This document shows positions 8,733 to 17,743 of a DNA stretch of 64,000 nucleotides, one piece after another. The notes beneath the pieces were generated by a model, which was not told where the DNA came from, searched no databases, and worked only from the letters and a program-made list of their open reading frames with translations. Each line of letters opens with the position of its first letter. Position 1 is the stretch's first letter. The position numbers and the translations under genes are program-made. Origin of the DNA: Paludibacteraceae bacterium (GTDB lineage: Bacteria; Bacteroidota; Bacteroidia; Bacteroidales; Paludibacteraceae). The stretch lies in NCBI GenBank assembly GCA_905233415.1, contig CAJOEX010000005.1:62001-126000 (forward strand), in the 5' to 3' direction.

Positions 8733-8763
8733 CAAAGTTACTGCTTTTTTTTGATATACGCAA
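8733..8763 (-). promoter_or_regulatory. Promoter of pdxJ
   Basis: On the minus strand TTG (8761-8763), 20-bp spacer ending GCAG, TAACTTTG (8733-8740). It lies 39 bp from the pdxJ start and is back to back with the nadK promoter. Confidence 0.85.
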
Positions 8764-8790
8764 ATAAAAACATAGTTTTTGCATAAAATC

Positions 8791-8821
8791 TTGCACATTC
8801 AAAAAAAATGTAGTAACTTTG
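8791..8821 (+). promoter_or_regulatory. Promoter of nadK
   Basis: TTG (8791-8793), 20-bp A-rich spacer ending in G, TAACTTTG (8814-8821), 17 bp before the nadK start. Confidence 0.85.
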
Positions 8822-8838
8822 CGGCAAATTTGAGAACT

Positions 8839-9699
8839 ATGACTATAGCAATCTTCGGAAACGCCATGAAGTCCAACACTTTGGACGAGGTGACACATAT
8901 TCTGGAATTCATGCAGTTGCGCGGTGTGGCAGTCGTTCTTTCACAGGAATTACGTCAGGAACTGAATTTGCGCGAATACCCTTTGTATAAAAACGCCATT
9001 GAACCAATTGACTTTGCCTTGTCGGTCGGCGGTGACGGGACGTTCCTGACCACAGCTGCAGCCCTCGGCAACAGCAATATCCCGATTTTAGGCATTAACT
9101 GCGGACGACTCGGTTTTCTGGCTGATGTACAGACCAAAAATGTCGATGTAATCATGGACCAGCTCATCAAAGGGCAATACACCATTGAACAACGTACATT
9201 GCTGCATGTAGAGCCGTCACGCTCGGAACTGATTATGGCACCAAACGCACTAAACGAAATCGCGGTGATGAAATACGGGCTCTCAAGTATGATTTCCATC
9301 GAAACTCGGATTAACGGCGAACTGCTTCACCGCTATGAGGCAGACGGTTTGCTGCTGGCAACGCCGACGGGGTCAACCGCTTATAACCTGAGTATCGGCG
9401 GGCCGCTGATGGTGCCGCAAGCACGGGGCGTAATTATTTCGCCGATTGCGACACACAGTCTCAATGTCCGTCCGTTGGTTATTCCTGACGACTGGGTAAT
9501 TGACCTGACCGTCAAATCACGCACAGGCAGTTATCTGATTAGTGTGGACGGCCGCAGCCAAGTAATGTCGCAGGACATCACCCTGCAAATCAGCAAAGCA
9601 AACTATACCGTCAAACTCGTTCAAATCGGCCAGAACAGCTTTATTCAGTCACTGAAAGACAAACTGCTTTGGGGAGGCCAGGGAGGAAAATTGGAATAG
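8839..9699 (+). CDS. nadK: NAD kinase
   Basis: A 286-residue ATP-NAD kinase. Diagnostic motifs are SVGGDGTFL (GGDGT, residues about 66-70), NCGRLGFLADV and TPTGSTAYNLSIGGP. It phosphorylates NAD to NADP in the cytoplasm. The start ATG at 8839 gives the standard N-terminus MTIAIFGN and sits just after its promoter; an upstream in-frame ATG at 8779 lies before the -33 element and is excluded. The next gene, fmt, begins 17 bp downstream after a partial heptad unit. Confidence 0.96.
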   Translation: MTIAIFGNAMKSNTLDEVTHILEFMQLRGVAVVLSQELRQELNLREYPLYKNAIEPIDFALSVGGDGTFLTTAAALGNSNIPILGINCGRLGFLADVQTKNVDVIMDQLIKGQYTIEQRTLLHVEPSRSELIMAPNALNEIAVMKYGLSSMISIETRINGELLHRYEADGLLLATPTGSTAYNLSIGGPLMVPQARGVIISPIATHSLNVRPLVIPDDWVIDLTVKSRTGSYLISVDGRSQVMSQDITLQISKANYTVKLVQIGQNSFIQSLKDKLLWGGQGGKLE

Positions 9700-9716
9700 T
9701 TGTTAATTGACAGTTT

Positions 9717-10640
9717 ATGCGAATTATCTACCTGGGTACGCCGGATTTTGCAGTTGCAGGACTGCAGGCATTAATCGAGAATCATTATAACGTGGTGGCA
9801 GTAGTCACTATGCCGGACAAGCCTGCCGGTCGTGGTCATCAGATGCAGTTTTCTCCCGTCAAACAATATGCTTTGTCACAAGGTTTGCCGGTCTTACAGC
9901 CGGAGAAACTGAAAGACGAAGCGTTTGTTGAAGAACTGCGCAGCTATAAGGCGGATTTACAGATAGTTACGGCATTCAGGATGCTGCCGGAAGTTGTTTG
10001 GGCGATGCCCCGACTCGGCACATTTAACGTGCATGGTTCGTTACTGCCGCAATATCGCGGAGCAGCCCCGATAAACTGGGCTGTCATCAACGGAGACAAG
10101 GAAACAGGTCTGACCACGTTCATGCTGAAGCACGAAATTGACACTGGCAATATGATTCTGCAAGAACGCATTGCCATCGGCGACGATGAAGACGCAGGCA
10201 GCGTGCATGACCGGCTGATGGAACTGAGTCGGGAAATGGTGCTCAAAACAGTCCGTTTGATAGAAGAATGCGACCGCGAAAACAAACCGCTGCCAACCGT
10301 TCCTCAACCGGAGCTACCGAATCTGCGGCCTGCGCCAAAGATATTCAAAGAGACCTGCGAGATTGATTTCAGCAAAACTGCCCTTGAAATAAAGAACTTC
10401 GTCCGCGGACTGAGTCCGTACTCTGGCGCGTGGACTCCAAATTTAAGATTCAAGATTCAAGGTTCAGAATTTCAGATTGAGGAGACGGTAAAGGTGTTCA
10501 AGACCGCTGTCAGCCCTGTTGCAGAGCAGAAAGGGCATATCATTGTTCCTTGCGGTGACGGTTTTGTGGATATATTGGAGTTGCAGACAGCGGGCAAAAA
10601 GCGCATGGACGCCAGGAGCTTTCTCAACGGAATCAGGTAG
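9717..10640 (+). CDS. fmt: Methionyl-tRNA formyltransferase, with a repeat-derived insertion
   Basis: A 307-residue Fmt that formylates initiator Met-tRNA. Motifs: YLGTPDFAVAGL, the catalytic-domain NVHGSLLPQYRGAAPINWA with active-site Asn/His, and a C-terminal domain beginning FVRGLSPYSGAWTP. Directly after that, residues about 242-256 (NLRFKIQGSEFQIEE) are encoded by a run of AGATTCA-type heptads (10446-10480). This is a loop in other Fmt proteins, so the insertion is probably tolerated. Motifs are otherwise complete and the gene is probably active. Confidence 0.95.
   Translation: MRIIYLGTPDFAVAGLQALIENHYNVVAVVTMPDKPAGRGHQMQFSPVKQYALSQGLPVLQPEKLKDEAFVEELRSYKADLQIVTAFRMLPEVVWAMPRLGTFNVHGSLLPQYRGAAPINWAVINGDKETGLTTFMLKHEIDTGNMILQERIAIGDDEDAGSVHDRLMELSREMVLKTVRLIEECDRENKPLPTVPQPELPNLRPAPKIFKETCEIDFSKTALEIKNFVRGLSPYSGAWTPNLRFKIQGSEFQIEETVKVFKTAVSPVAEQKGHIIVPCGDGFVDILELQTAGKKRMDARSFLNGIR
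10445..10480 (+). repeat. Heptad array inside fmt
   Basis: AGATTCA, AGATTCA, AGGTTCA, then degenerate units, in frame. It is similar in style to the intergenic arrays at 55514-55582. Confidence 0.7.
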
Positions 10641-10659
10641 TTGAGAATTGATGATTTTC

Positions 10660-11229
10660 ATGGATCCGTATTTGTTGATAGATAAATATTACGGCGAGTC
10701 GCCCGAATTGCGGCAAGTGTTAGTCAGGCACTCCGAACAAGTGCGTGACAGGGCGTTGCTGATTATTGATGCACACCCCGATTGGACAACCACGGGCAAT
10801 GCACAGGGTGAGACTGTCAACCGCGACTTTGTGGCAGAAGCTGCGATGCTACATGACATCGGCATTCTTTACTGTGACGCTCCAAAAATCCACTGCCACG
10901 GCAAGCATAAATACATCGAGCACGGTTATCTTGGCGCCGAATTATTGCGACGCGAAGGTCTTCCCTTACACGCGCTAGTAGCGGAGCGGCATACCGGAAG
11001 CGGAATCACGCACGACCAAGTGCTGCGGGAAGATTTGCCAATCCCTGTGCAGGATTACCTGCCGGAATCGCTGGCAGAGCGAATTATCTGCTATGCCGAC
11101 AAGTTTTATTCAAAAAGCCATCTTGGAGAGGAAGTTTCCTTATCCAAAATCCGCATGAACATGTGGAAATACGGTCACGACGCTATTTTGCGCTGGGAGA
11201 AACTGGAGCGGGAAATGAGCTTAATGTAG
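10660..11229 (+). CDS. HD-domain phosphohydrolase
   Basis: About 189 residues with an HD metal-binding motif: MLHDIGI (about residue 68), an earlier His in LVRHSEQV, and ERHTGSG downstream, the order found in small bacterial HD hydrolases. Substrate unknown, possibly a nucleotide or phosphate ester. I take ATG at 10660 (MDPYLLIDKYYGE), the N-terminus usual in Bacteroidetes homologues; ATG at 10651 and TTG at 10648 lie in the repeat-like leader. Its 3' end overlaps the convergent lgt 3' end by 47 bp. Confidence 0.85.
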   Translation: MDPYLLIDKYYGESPELRQVLVRHSEQVRDRALLIIDAHPDWTTTGNAQGETVNRDFVAEAAMLHDIGILYCDAPKIHCHGKHKYIEHGYLGAELLRREGLPLHALVAERHTGSGITHDQVLREDLPIPVQDYLPESLAERIICYADKFYSKSHLGEEVSLSKIRMNMWKYGHDAILRWEKLEREMSLM

Positions 11230-12109
11230 TGTCGGGCAATAGCGGTCTGCGAAAAGCACGTACGACAAGCCATACACCGGCAACGATGAAAGGAATAGAA
11301 AGCCACTGCCCCATATTGAGCACATGTCCTGCCTCAAACGCCTCCTGGTCATTCTTTATAAACTCCAGACAGAAGCGTGTCACAAATATAATGAGGAAGA
11401 AGGTTCCAATCAGCAATCCTTCGCGGCGGCGGGCATTTGTGAACCAGTATAGCGGCCAAGTCACCGCCATGGCGACAAGGCAGTAAAGCATCTCATAAAT
11501 CTGCGTCGGGTGGCAAGGCACCGTTTGTCCGTCTCTAACGAAGATAAATCCCCACGGCAGGTCGGTCGGTCCGCCATAAATCTCTGAATTCATGAGGTTT
11601 CCGAGACGGATAAGCGTAGCTGTGATGCAGACACCGAGACACAAGCGGTCAAGAATCCAGATCATGGATGTTTTATATTCCGGTTTCTTGGAGAAATGCA
11701 CCTTGTTCAGCAGCCACGCCGCAAAGATAAGCCCTATACCTCCGCCATGAGAGGACAAGCCGCCTTCCCAAATTTTGATAAGGAGAAAAGGATTTTCGAT
11801 ATACGGATTGCGGTAGTTGATGGTCCAGCCGAACAATTGTATCGGGTCGGTAGTCAAATGCCACTCATAGAACCAACAGTGTCCGAGTCGCGCACCGATA
11901 ATCACGCCGAGCGTCATCCACACGAATATCTTGTCCGCCCATTCTTCGGGACAGTGCTCGTGTTTATACACCCACACTTGCACCAGATAGCACAGGTAGA
12001 TACCTAATGCCCACAGCAGTCCGTACCAACGGATTCCCCCATCTCCGAAATGAATCAATATCGGATCAACGTCCCAGATAATTGATAATTGACAATTGAT
12101 AATTGACAT
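11183..12109 (-). CDS. lgt: Prolipoprotein diacylglyceryl transferase, N-terminus read through a heptad array
   Basis: A 308-residue inner-membrane protein with about seven helices. It transfers diacylglycerol to the lipobox cysteine of prelipoproteins. Motifs: GGIRWYGLLWALG, GLSSHGGGIG, and the signature LIRLGNLMNSEIYG. The ATG at 12109 and the first ten or so codons (MSIINCQLSII) are read from the TCAATTA/TCAATTG heptad array at 12078-12105, so the array has become the translation start. The conserved protein begins at about WDVDP. The C-terminus is also extended into the HD gene. Confidence 0.93.
   Translation of the reverse strand: MSIINCQLSIIWDVDPILIHFGDGGIRWYGLLWALGIYLCYLVQVWVYKHEHCPEEWADKIFVWMTLGVIIGARLGHCWFYEWHLTTDPIQLFGWTINYRNPYIENPFLLIKIWEGGLSSHGGGIGLIFAAWLLNKVHFSKKPEYKTSMIWILDRLCLGVCITATLIRLGNLMNSEIYGGPTDLPWGFIFVRDGQTVPCHPTQIYEMLYCLVAMAVTWPLYWFTNARRREGLLIGTFFLIIFVTRFCLEFIKNDQEAFEAGHVLNMGQWLSIPFIVAGVWLVVRAFRRPLLPDTTLSSFPAPVSPSAK
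12078..12105. repeat. Heptad array, 4 units, lgt side of the four-helix gene
   Basis: ATAATTG, ATAATTG, ACAATTG, ATAATTG. It is inverted relative to the array at 12488-12515; the two flank the gene at 12114-12482. Confidence 0.92.
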
Positions 12110-12113
12110 TTCG

Positions 12114-12482
12114 TTATTGGATGTTTTTTTCTTTTGTTGTTTTAATAATTTTAGTAAGTAGTTTTACTAATTCTATGCAATCCTTGTAAATGGATTCAAA
12201 CGATTCTTCCGTTATAAACTGACCATCGTGAAGCAACTCTAACCAATAAGCAGTTTCGTCCGCCTCTTTGAGCGCAATATTGAGTTTATTGACAAAATCC
12301 AATGTACTTTGGGCATTTTTAGATTCTCTACAATTTGCGCCTATTGAAGTTCCCGAACGTAATAATTGTTTAGATAACACAAACTCATTTTTCCCCAATA
12401 AATAGTTATGGGCATTAACAATACGTAAAGCAAAATCATAGGATTTTTTCTGCAGCGCACCCGTATTGTAATAATTTGCCAT
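12114..12482 (-). CDS. Four-helix-bundle protein of the S23/23S-IVS family
   Basis: A 122-residue helical protein of the family found as an intervening-sequence protein in some 23S rRNA genes and as free genes in Bacteroidetes. Signature stretches: SYDFALRIVNAHNYL, LSKQLLRSGTSIGANCRES, and LNIALKEADETAYWLELL. These proteins are basic, oligomeric and related in fold to the Avd protein of diversity-generating retroelements. Molecular function is not established. The gene sits between lgt and secA, enclosed by inverted heptad arrays, and its ATG follows the right-hand array by about 5 bp. Insertion as a unit with its flanking arrays is plausible but unproven. Confidence 0.88.
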   Translation of the reverse strand: MANYYNTGALQKKSYDFALRIVNAHNYLLGKNEFVLSKQLLRSGTSIGANCRESKNAQSTLDFVNKLNIALKEADETAYWLELLHDGQFITEESFESIYKDCIELVKLLTKIIKTTKEKNIQ

Positions 12483-12487
12483 AAAAT

Positions 12488-12515
12488 ATCAATTGTCAAT
12501 TATCAATTATCAACT
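12488..12515. repeat. Heptad array, 4 units, secA side of the four-helix gene
   Basis: ATCAATT, GTCAATT, ATCAATT, ATCAACT. The secA TAG stop (12514-12516) overlaps the last unit. Inverse orientation to 12078-12105. Confidence 0.92.
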
Positions 12516-15500
12516 ACTTACCGTGACATTGCTTGTACTTCTTTCCGCTGCCGCAGGGACATGGGTCGTTTGGACGCGGTTTCTTCTCCACACGAATCGG
12601 CTCCGGGCGCTGTTGCTCGCGGGTGTCACGACCTGCAGCCTGCGCCATGCCGGATGCTTGTGCCGCCGATTGTACGGCATCTTTCTGCGTGCGATAACGG
12701 CTATAGTCGGAACGTTGCTGTGCCGCCGCCTGCTGCACATTCTGCTGCTGATGAATCTGTCCACGCAGCAGGATAGCTATCGCACGGCGGTTGAAGCTGT
12801 CCAACATCTGACGGAAGATATTAAACGACTCGAGTTTATAGATAAGCAACGGGTCTTTCTGCTCGTAAGAGGCGTTCTGCACACTCTGTTTGAGGTCGTC
12901 CAACTGACGGAGGTGCTCTTTCCACTCGTCGTCAATAACGTAGAGCAGCATCCGCTTCTCGAACTCCTTAATCACCTCTTTGGACTCGGTTTCCGCCGCC
13001 CGTTTGAGGTTCACGGCGATATTATACACCTTCTTGCCGTCCGTAATTGGAATAAGGATATTCTCATACATTGCGCCTTTCTCCTCATAAACCTTTTGAA
13101 TAACGGGATTCGCAATGGTTGTCAGTTTGTCCATTCGGCGTTTGAAGGACTCAATTGCCGCTTCGGCAAGTTTCTCGCTCAGCACGCTCTCACGGTTGCC
13201 GCGGAAGGTATCCTCATCAAACGGCACTTCGATGGCAAAGGTCTGCATCACTTCAAACTGCAAGCCTTCGTAATCCATCGCGTCACGGGCGTCAGCCACA
13301 ATCGACTCCGCCGTGTCATAAATCATGTTCGTTATATCCACTCCGATACGCTCACCCATCAGCGCGTGACGGCGTTTCGCGTAGATGACATTACGCTGCT
13401 GGTTCATGACATCATCATACTCAATCAAGCGCTTGCGGATACCAAAGTTGTTCTCCTCGACTTTCTTTTGGGCGCGCTCGATAGAGTTCGAGATCATGTT
13501 ATGCTCAATCATTTCGCCTTCCTGGAAGCCCATGCGGTCCATCACAGAGGCGATACGCTCGGAGCCGAACATACGCATCAGGTCATCTTCGAGAGACACA
13601 TAGAACACTGAACTACCCGGGTCTCCTTGACGTCCGGAACGTCCGCGCAACTGTCTGTCCACACGGCGGGACTCATGACGCTCAGTACCGATAATCGCCA
13701 GACCGCCTGCCTCTTTCACTTCGGGCGTGAGCTTAATATCGGTACCACGACCTGCCATGTTCGTTGCAATCGTCACTACGCCTCTGCGACCGGCCTCAGC
13801 AACTACTTCCGCCTCGTGTTGGTGGAGTTTCGCGTTCAAGACCTGATGAGGAATCTTACGGATATTCAGCATCTTACTAAGCAACTCGGAAATCTCGACA
13901 CTGGTAGTACCGACAAGGACAGGACGTCCTTCGCCGATAAGTTTCTGTATTTCGTCAATGACGGCGTTGTATTTCTCGCGCTTGGTGCGATAAATACGGT
14001 CGTTCATGTCAATACGGGCAACCGGTTTGTTGGTCGGGATTACGACTACGTCCAGTTTGTAGATATTCCAGAACTCACCCGCCTCCGTTTCGGCAGTACC
14101 GGTCATACCCGACAGTTTGTTGTACATGCGGAAGTAGTTCTGGAGCGTAATGGTCGCAAACGTCTGCGTCGCGCCTTCGACCTTCACGTTTTCCTTTGCC
14201 TCCACCGCCTGGTGCAAGCCGTCCGACCAGCGGCGGCCTTCCATAATACGGCCTGTCTGCTCATCAACAATCTTCACTTCGTTGTTGTCGATGATATAAT
14301 CCACGTCCTTCTCGAAGAGGGTGTATGCTTTGAGCAGTTGGTGTACGGTGTGCACACGCTCGGACTTGATGGAATAGTTCGAAAGGATGTCGTCCTTGCG
14401 CTGCTGCTTTTCTTCGGGCGTAAGGTTCTCTTTTTCGAGTTCGGCAATTTCGCTACCAACATCGGGCAGCACGAAGAAGTTCGGGTCTTCGGTGCTTCCT
14501 GTGAGGGTATCAATACCTTTATCGGTCAGTTCGATGGACTTGTTTTTCTCGTCAATGACGAAATACAACTCGTCCGTAGCGATGTGCATGTTCTTTTCGT
14601 TCTCCTGCAAATAGAACTCTTCCGTTTTCTGCAGGCGCACTTTCACGCCGGGCTCGGAGAGGTACTTAATCAACGCCTTGGACTTCGGCATACCTTTGAA
14701 AGCGCGGAAGAGTGCCAACTCGCCGGCTTCGCGTTCTTTCTCGTCCGACGAGCCCATCTTCGCCTTTGCTTCCGCCAGCAGTTTCGTGGTGAGGGTTGTC
14801 TGGGTACGAACCAGCAGCTCCACGCGGTGCTTGTATTCGTCAAACATCTGGTCTTCGCCTTTGGGAATCGGACCGCTGATAATCAACGGTGTACGTGCAT
14901 CGTCAATCAACACGGAGTCCACCTCATCGACGATGGCAAAGTTGTGTCCGCGCTGTACAAGGTCAAGGGGCGATGTTGCCATGTTGTCACGCAGGTAGTC
15001 GAAGCCGAACTCGTTGTTCGTACCGAAGGTAATGTCGCAGGCGTAAGCCTTGCGGCGCTCGTCGGAGTTGGGTTTGTACTTGTCAATACAATCGACGGTC
15101 AGGCCGTGGAACATGTAGAGCGGCCCCATCCACTCCGAGTCACGTTTCGCAAGGTAGTCGTTCACGGTTACTACATGCACGCCCTCATGCGTCATAGCGT
15201 TGAGGAACACCGGCAATGTTGCCACAAGGGTTTTACCTTCACCGGTCGCCATTTCGGCGATTTTGCCCTGGTGGAGTACCACGCCGCCAATCAGTTGCAC
15301 GTCATAGTGCACCATGTCCCATGTGATTTCGTTACCGCCGGCTGTCCAGTGATTGAAATATACGGCGCTGTTGCCCTGAATCTCGACAAAGTCAAAGCGC
15401 GGGTCGGCGGCAAGGTTACGGTCCTGTTCGTTGGCGGTAACCACCACCTTCTCGTTCTGTGCGAAGCGGCGGGCGGTGGATTTGACAATCGCAAACACTT

Positions 15501-15825
15501 CGGGCAGCACCTCGTCCAAAACGGTCTTGTAGTCCTCTTTTATTTCTTTTTCGAGTTTGTCAACTTCGTTATATACTTTCTCGCGCTTGTCAATTTCAAG
15601 TCCTTCAATGCTTGCTTTGAGGTCGGCAATGCGTTGTTTCTTCTCCGCGACGTAATCTGCAATTTTTGCCATGAGTGCAGCAGAACGCTCACGCAGTTTG
15701 TCATTGTCCAGCGCGTCTATTTCGGGGTAAAGTGCAGCAATCTTGTCCACATAGGGCTGAATAGCCCGCATATCCTTCTGCGACTTGTTACCAAACAGTT
15801 TCGTAATAAATTCCAAAAAACTCAT
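12514..15825 (-). CDS. secA: Preprotein translocase ATPase SecA
   Basis: A 1103-residue SecA, which drives post-translational export through SecYEG. Visible: [14 protein letters not shown] (Walker A), [20 protein letters not shown] (DEAD-like box), the [10 protein letters not shown] and [20 protein letters not shown] motifs, and the C-terminal zinc-binding tail [16 protein letters not shown]. The length, with a long insert typical of Bacteroidetes, is as expected. Start ATG at 15825, preceded by four 8-bp repeat units and a good promoter. The large plus-strand open frames across it are its antisense shadows. Confidence 0.98.
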   Translation of the reverse strand: MSFLEFITKLFGNKSQKDMRAIQPYVDKIAALYPEIDALDNDKLRERSAALMAKIADYVAEKKQRIADLKASIEGLEIDKREKVYNEVDKLEKEIKEDYKTVLDEVLPEVFAIVKSTARRFAQNEKVVVTANEQDRNLAADPRFDFVEIQGNSAVYFNHWTAGGNEITWDMVHYDVQLIGGVVLHQGKIAEMATGEGKTLVATLPVFLNAMTHEGVHVVTVNDYLAKRDSEWMGPLYMFHGLTVDCIDKYKPNSDERRKAYACDITFGTNNEFGFDYLRDNMATSPLDLVQRGHNFAIVDEVDSVLIDDARTPLIISGPIPKGEDQMFDEYKHRVELLVRTQTTLTTKLLAEAKAKMGSSDEKEREAGELALFRAFKGMPKSKALIKYLSEPGVKVRLQKTEEFYLQENEKNMHIATDELYFVIDEKNKSIELTDKGIDTLTGSTEDPNFFVLPDVGSEIAELEKENLTPEEKQQRKDDILSNYSIKSERVHTVHQLLKAYTLFEKDVDYIIDNNEVKIVDEQTGRIMEGRRWSDGLHQAVEAKENVKVEGATQTFATITLQNYFRMYNKLSGMTGTAETEAGEFWNIYKLDVVVIPTNKPVARIDMNDRIYRTKREKYNAVIDEIQKLIGEGRPVLVGTTSVEISELLSKMLNIRKIPHQVLNAKLHQHEAEVVAEAGRRGVVTIATNMAGRGTDIKLTPEVKEAGGLAIIGTERHESRRVDRQLRGRSGRQGDPGSSVFYVSLEDDLMRMFGSERIASVMDRMGFQEGEMIEHNMISNSIERAQKKVEENNFGIRKRLIEYDDVMNQQRNVIYAKRRHALMGERIGVDITNMIYDTAESIVADARDAMDYEGLQFEVMQTFAIEVPFDEDTFRGNRESVLSEKLAEAAIESFKRRMDKLTTIANPVIQKVYEEKGAMYENILIPITDGKKVYNIAVNLKRAAETESKEVIKEFEKRMLLYVIDDEWKEHLRQLDDLKQSVQNASYEQKDPLLIYKLESFNIFRQMLDSFNRRAIAILLRGQIHQQQNVQQAAAQQRSDYSRYRTQKDAVQSAAQASGMAQAAGRDTREQQRPEPIRVEKKPRPNDPCPCGSGKKYKQCHGK

Positions 15826-15832
15826 ATTATTT

Positions 15833-15864
15833 TCTCATTTATACATTTACACATTTTTTCATTT
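15833..15864. repeat. 8-bp tandem array in the secA leader, 4 units
   Basis: TCTCATTT, ATACATTT, ACACATTT, TTTCATTT between the secA promoter and its start. The reverse complement matches the units inserted in ribE (61892-61939) and those at 17880-17911. Confidence 0.85.
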
Positions 15865-15913
15865 TTTGGGTGCGTATTTCCAATAAAATATCGCACAAAG
15901 TGCCAAAAACGTG

Positions 15914-15944
15914 CAAAGGTACTGCTTTTTTGCGGAATATGCAA
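15914..15944 (-). promoter_or_regulatory. Promoter of secA
   Basis: Minus strand TTG (15942-15944), 20-bp spacer ending GCAG, TACCTTTG (15914-15921), giving a leader of roughly 80 nt that contains the 8-bp array. Confidence 0.85.
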
Positions 15945-16014
15945 GTTTTTTGATGGAAAAATCAAAAAATAGGGCCGATTTCAAAAAAGAATCAGGCTGC
16001 ACAAAGCAATAGAA

Positions 16015-16045
16015 GCTTAAGAGATACTTAACATATGCTAAAAAA
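16015..16045 (-). repeat. Post-terminator repeat (AGCATATGTTAAG type)
   Basis: On the minus strand the terminator T-run leads into AGCATATGTTAAG, then a second TTAAG block. The same sequence with one change follows another terminator at 47931-47960. Confidence 0.75.
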
Positions 16046-16077
16046 GTCCGCCGGAAGACTTCAATCTTACTGGCGGA
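16046..16077 (-). terminator. Terminator of the C-lectin-like gene
   Basis: Hairpin with outer arms TCCGCC (16047-16052) and GGCGGA (16072-16077) and an inner AAGA/TCTT pairing, followed on the minus strand by CTTTTTT. Confidence 0.7.
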
Positions 16078-16104
16078 GAATGACGTTTTTTTTAGAGATT
16101 TCCT

Positions 16105-17007
16105 TTACTTTACATCTTGAACCAAGCGAACCGAGATACCTCCGATACGAGCACATTCGGTTACAATTACATGGTCCCCATAGATGCCAAATGCGTATGG
16201 AACTGTCTCAGAATCCGTAGTTGATGACCAATAGTAGCCCTCAGAATTGGCATTACTTATTTTTGTACCAAAGCGGCCGCCGGCGCAAGGCATGAATACA
16301 GCACCCGCATTCTTCATCGCCACCCAATTTTCGCTTGAGTATATGTTGTCCGTCCAATTGTTCGGAGAGCCAGTAAAGCCCAATGCCACAGGATCCGTTC
16401 CGTCCGGCAAGAGTATAAAACCATGTACACCTTTTACTGTGGCATGACCGCACAGGTTGCTAGCATTCGTGCGCGTGCTAATTATATAAGACCATTCGTC
16501 AGATGTCAAAGTGCGCCATTCATTGGCAACATTGCCACCATTGGAAATTTGGTTTGCGCCCCAATCTAAAAACTTTCCGGAAGCATAAGAACTCGTAGAA
16601 TTATAGATGCCATAGTATGATGCCGGAGTGCTCCAACAGAACAAATCAACGGTACCATTTGAGGAGACCGTTCCATTGCCGTTAATAGAGGTATTGGCAA
16701 CTGCACCGCCTATATAATCCCACTGATTTGTAGCAAACGACCATGTCCATTCACTGTTTTTGTAGGTCGCCCGCAAATTACCTTGCGAGAAATACACTTT
16801 CTTCGTGGAACTCACCGAAAACACGCCGTTAATTGCCCCTTCCGGCACATCAGGCATGTCCAAAAAAACGACACTATCGACAGCGGAATAGGTCTGCTCA
16901 TATGCAACCGTATTTCCTTCATAAACACGGATGATCTTTACGGTTGCCTTTACACTTGCGCTTATTGCCATCATGGCGGCAACTGCCATTAGTAATGTTT
17001 TTCTCAT
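16105..17007 (-). CDS. Secreted C-lectin/SUMF1-like domain protein
   Basis: A 300-residue protein with a signal peptide (MRKTLLMAVAAMMAISASVKA), a short beta leader, and one domain from about residue 60 to the end. The pattern is one I know from Bacteroidales secreted proteins: FSVSSTKKVYFSQGNL near the domain start, SNGGNVANEWRTLTSDEW in the middle, VHGFILLPDG, AGAVFMPCAGGR, GYYWSST, and a closing ISVRLVQDVK. This resembles the formylglycine-generating-enzyme/C-lectin fold. No catalytic cysteine pair is obvious, so binding rather than catalysis is likely. It is co-transcribed with the gene at 17030-17401 (22-bp gap). Confidence 0.72.
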   Translation of the reverse strand: MRKTLLMAVAAMMAISASVKATVKIIRVYEGNTVAYEQTYSAVDSVVFLDMPDVPEGAINGVFSVSSTKKVYFSQGNLRATYKNSEWTWSFATNQWDYIGGAVANTSINGNGTVSSNGTVDLFCWSTPASYYGIYNSTSSYASGKFLDWGANQISNGGNVANEWRTLTSDEWSYIISTRTNASNLCGHATVKGVHGFILLPDGTDPVALGFTGSPNNWTDNIYSSENWVAMKNAGAVFMPCAGGRFGTKISNANSEGYYWSSTTDSETVPYAFGIYGDHVIVTECARIGGISVRLVQDVK

Positions 17008-17029
17008 ATTCGTTTATGCTTTAATTCTT

Positions 17030-17401
17030 TCATTCCTTATTCTCTACCGCCACGCCCATTATCGTGTATTTCCTGCCGCTGCGGAGGATATACACCTGAC
17101 CATGTTCGATGATTTTTACCGCATCTTCGTCATACAGCAACGTTGCTTCAACAGATGTTGTCTGCCCCGGCGTACCGTCCGTAAACTCCACACGTGCAAT
17201 CTCTGCCAAAGGCACACTTACCAGCACTATTCCTTCGTTATTCTCGACATCCACAGCCGTAGCTGTCAATACAAGTCTGCGCACATTATCTGTGGCAAAC
17301 GCTTTGTCAGAACCGTTAGTGTTTACTACGCGTACAATCGGCTCCGCTGCAACCGCCACCGTCATTAACAGCAGTGGAATAAAAAGAAACTTCTTCATCA
17401 T
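17030..17401 (-). CDS. Small secreted protein with a LYI-R-GK-Y type C-terminal tail
   Basis: About 123 residues: signal peptide MMKKFLFIPLLLMTVAVAA, a compact beta-rich body, and the tail HGQVYILRSGRKYTIMGVAVE. That tail closely matches the C-termini of the neighbouring LRR, GH13 and binding proteins, so it is probably a shared surface-sorting or anchoring signal. The start is ATG at 17401 (or 17398); the longer frame runs into the promoter. No function recognised for the body. First gene of a two-gene operon with 16105-17007. Confidence 0.7.
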   Translation of the reverse strand: MMKKFLFIPLLLMTVAVAAEPIVRVVNTNGSDKAFATDNVRRLVLTATAVDVENNEGIVLVSVPLAEIARVEFTDGTPGQTTSVEATLLYDEDAVKIIEHGQVYILRSGRKYTIMGVAVENKE

Positions 17402-17426
17402 AATCTTATAAATACAAATCTTGCTG

Positions 17427-17457
17427 CAAAGATACTGATTATTTTTGATATACACAA
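17427..17457 (-). promoter_or_regulatory. Promoter of the 17030/16105 operon
   Basis: Minus strand TTG (17455-17457), 20-bp spacer ending in CAG, TATCTTTG (17427-17434), 26 bp before the start codon. Confidence 0.8.
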
Positions 17458-17630
17458 ATTTAGTTGCGGATTTTGGAAGTAATTATGCTGTTTTTGCACC
17501 GAATATTTGCAAAAGCGGTAAAATTGTTGTATCTTTACAACGGATTTCCTGTCAGCCAGTTGCCAAAGTCGGAAAAACCGACTACGCGAGGGTCACCTCA
17601 TGGTGACATACCGGTAACGTACCCTGAATC

Positions 17631-17707
17631 GTACAATAATGATGCAATAATGGTGCAATAATGGTCCAATAATAGTGCAGTAATAGTCCAATAATAGTGC
17701 GAGAAAT
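17631..17707. repeat. 11-bp tandem array, 7 units (GTGCAATAATG type)
   Basis: Seven contiguous 11-bp units (GTACAATAATG, ATGCAATAATG, GTGCAATAATG, GTCCAATAATA, GTGCAGTAATA, GTCCAATAATA, GTGCGAGAAAT). More degenerate units (GGTAACGTACC-like) precede it from about 17600. Confidence 0.93.
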
Positions 17708-17743
17708 GGTACTGATTATCAGGGAGTTACAAAGGAGAAGACA

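Noticed and set aside
12493-15972. Long plus-strand open frames (372 and 781 codons) opposite secA
   Set aside because: They are antisense shadows of secA: low-complexity, His/Val/Leu-rich translations with no domain, whereas the minus strand gives a complete SecA.
12114-17007. Diversity-generating retroelement (four-helix Avd-like protein plus C-lectin-like target nearby)
   Set aside because: No reverse transcriptase and no template/variable repeat pair is visible. The four-helix protein fits the free S23 family, and secA separates the two genes.
17500-17540. Plus-strand promoter (TTG, 20 bp, TATCTTTA) before a 65-codon frame
   Set aside because: The last base of the -7 box departs from the consensus and the frame has no support; kept only as a weak look-alike.
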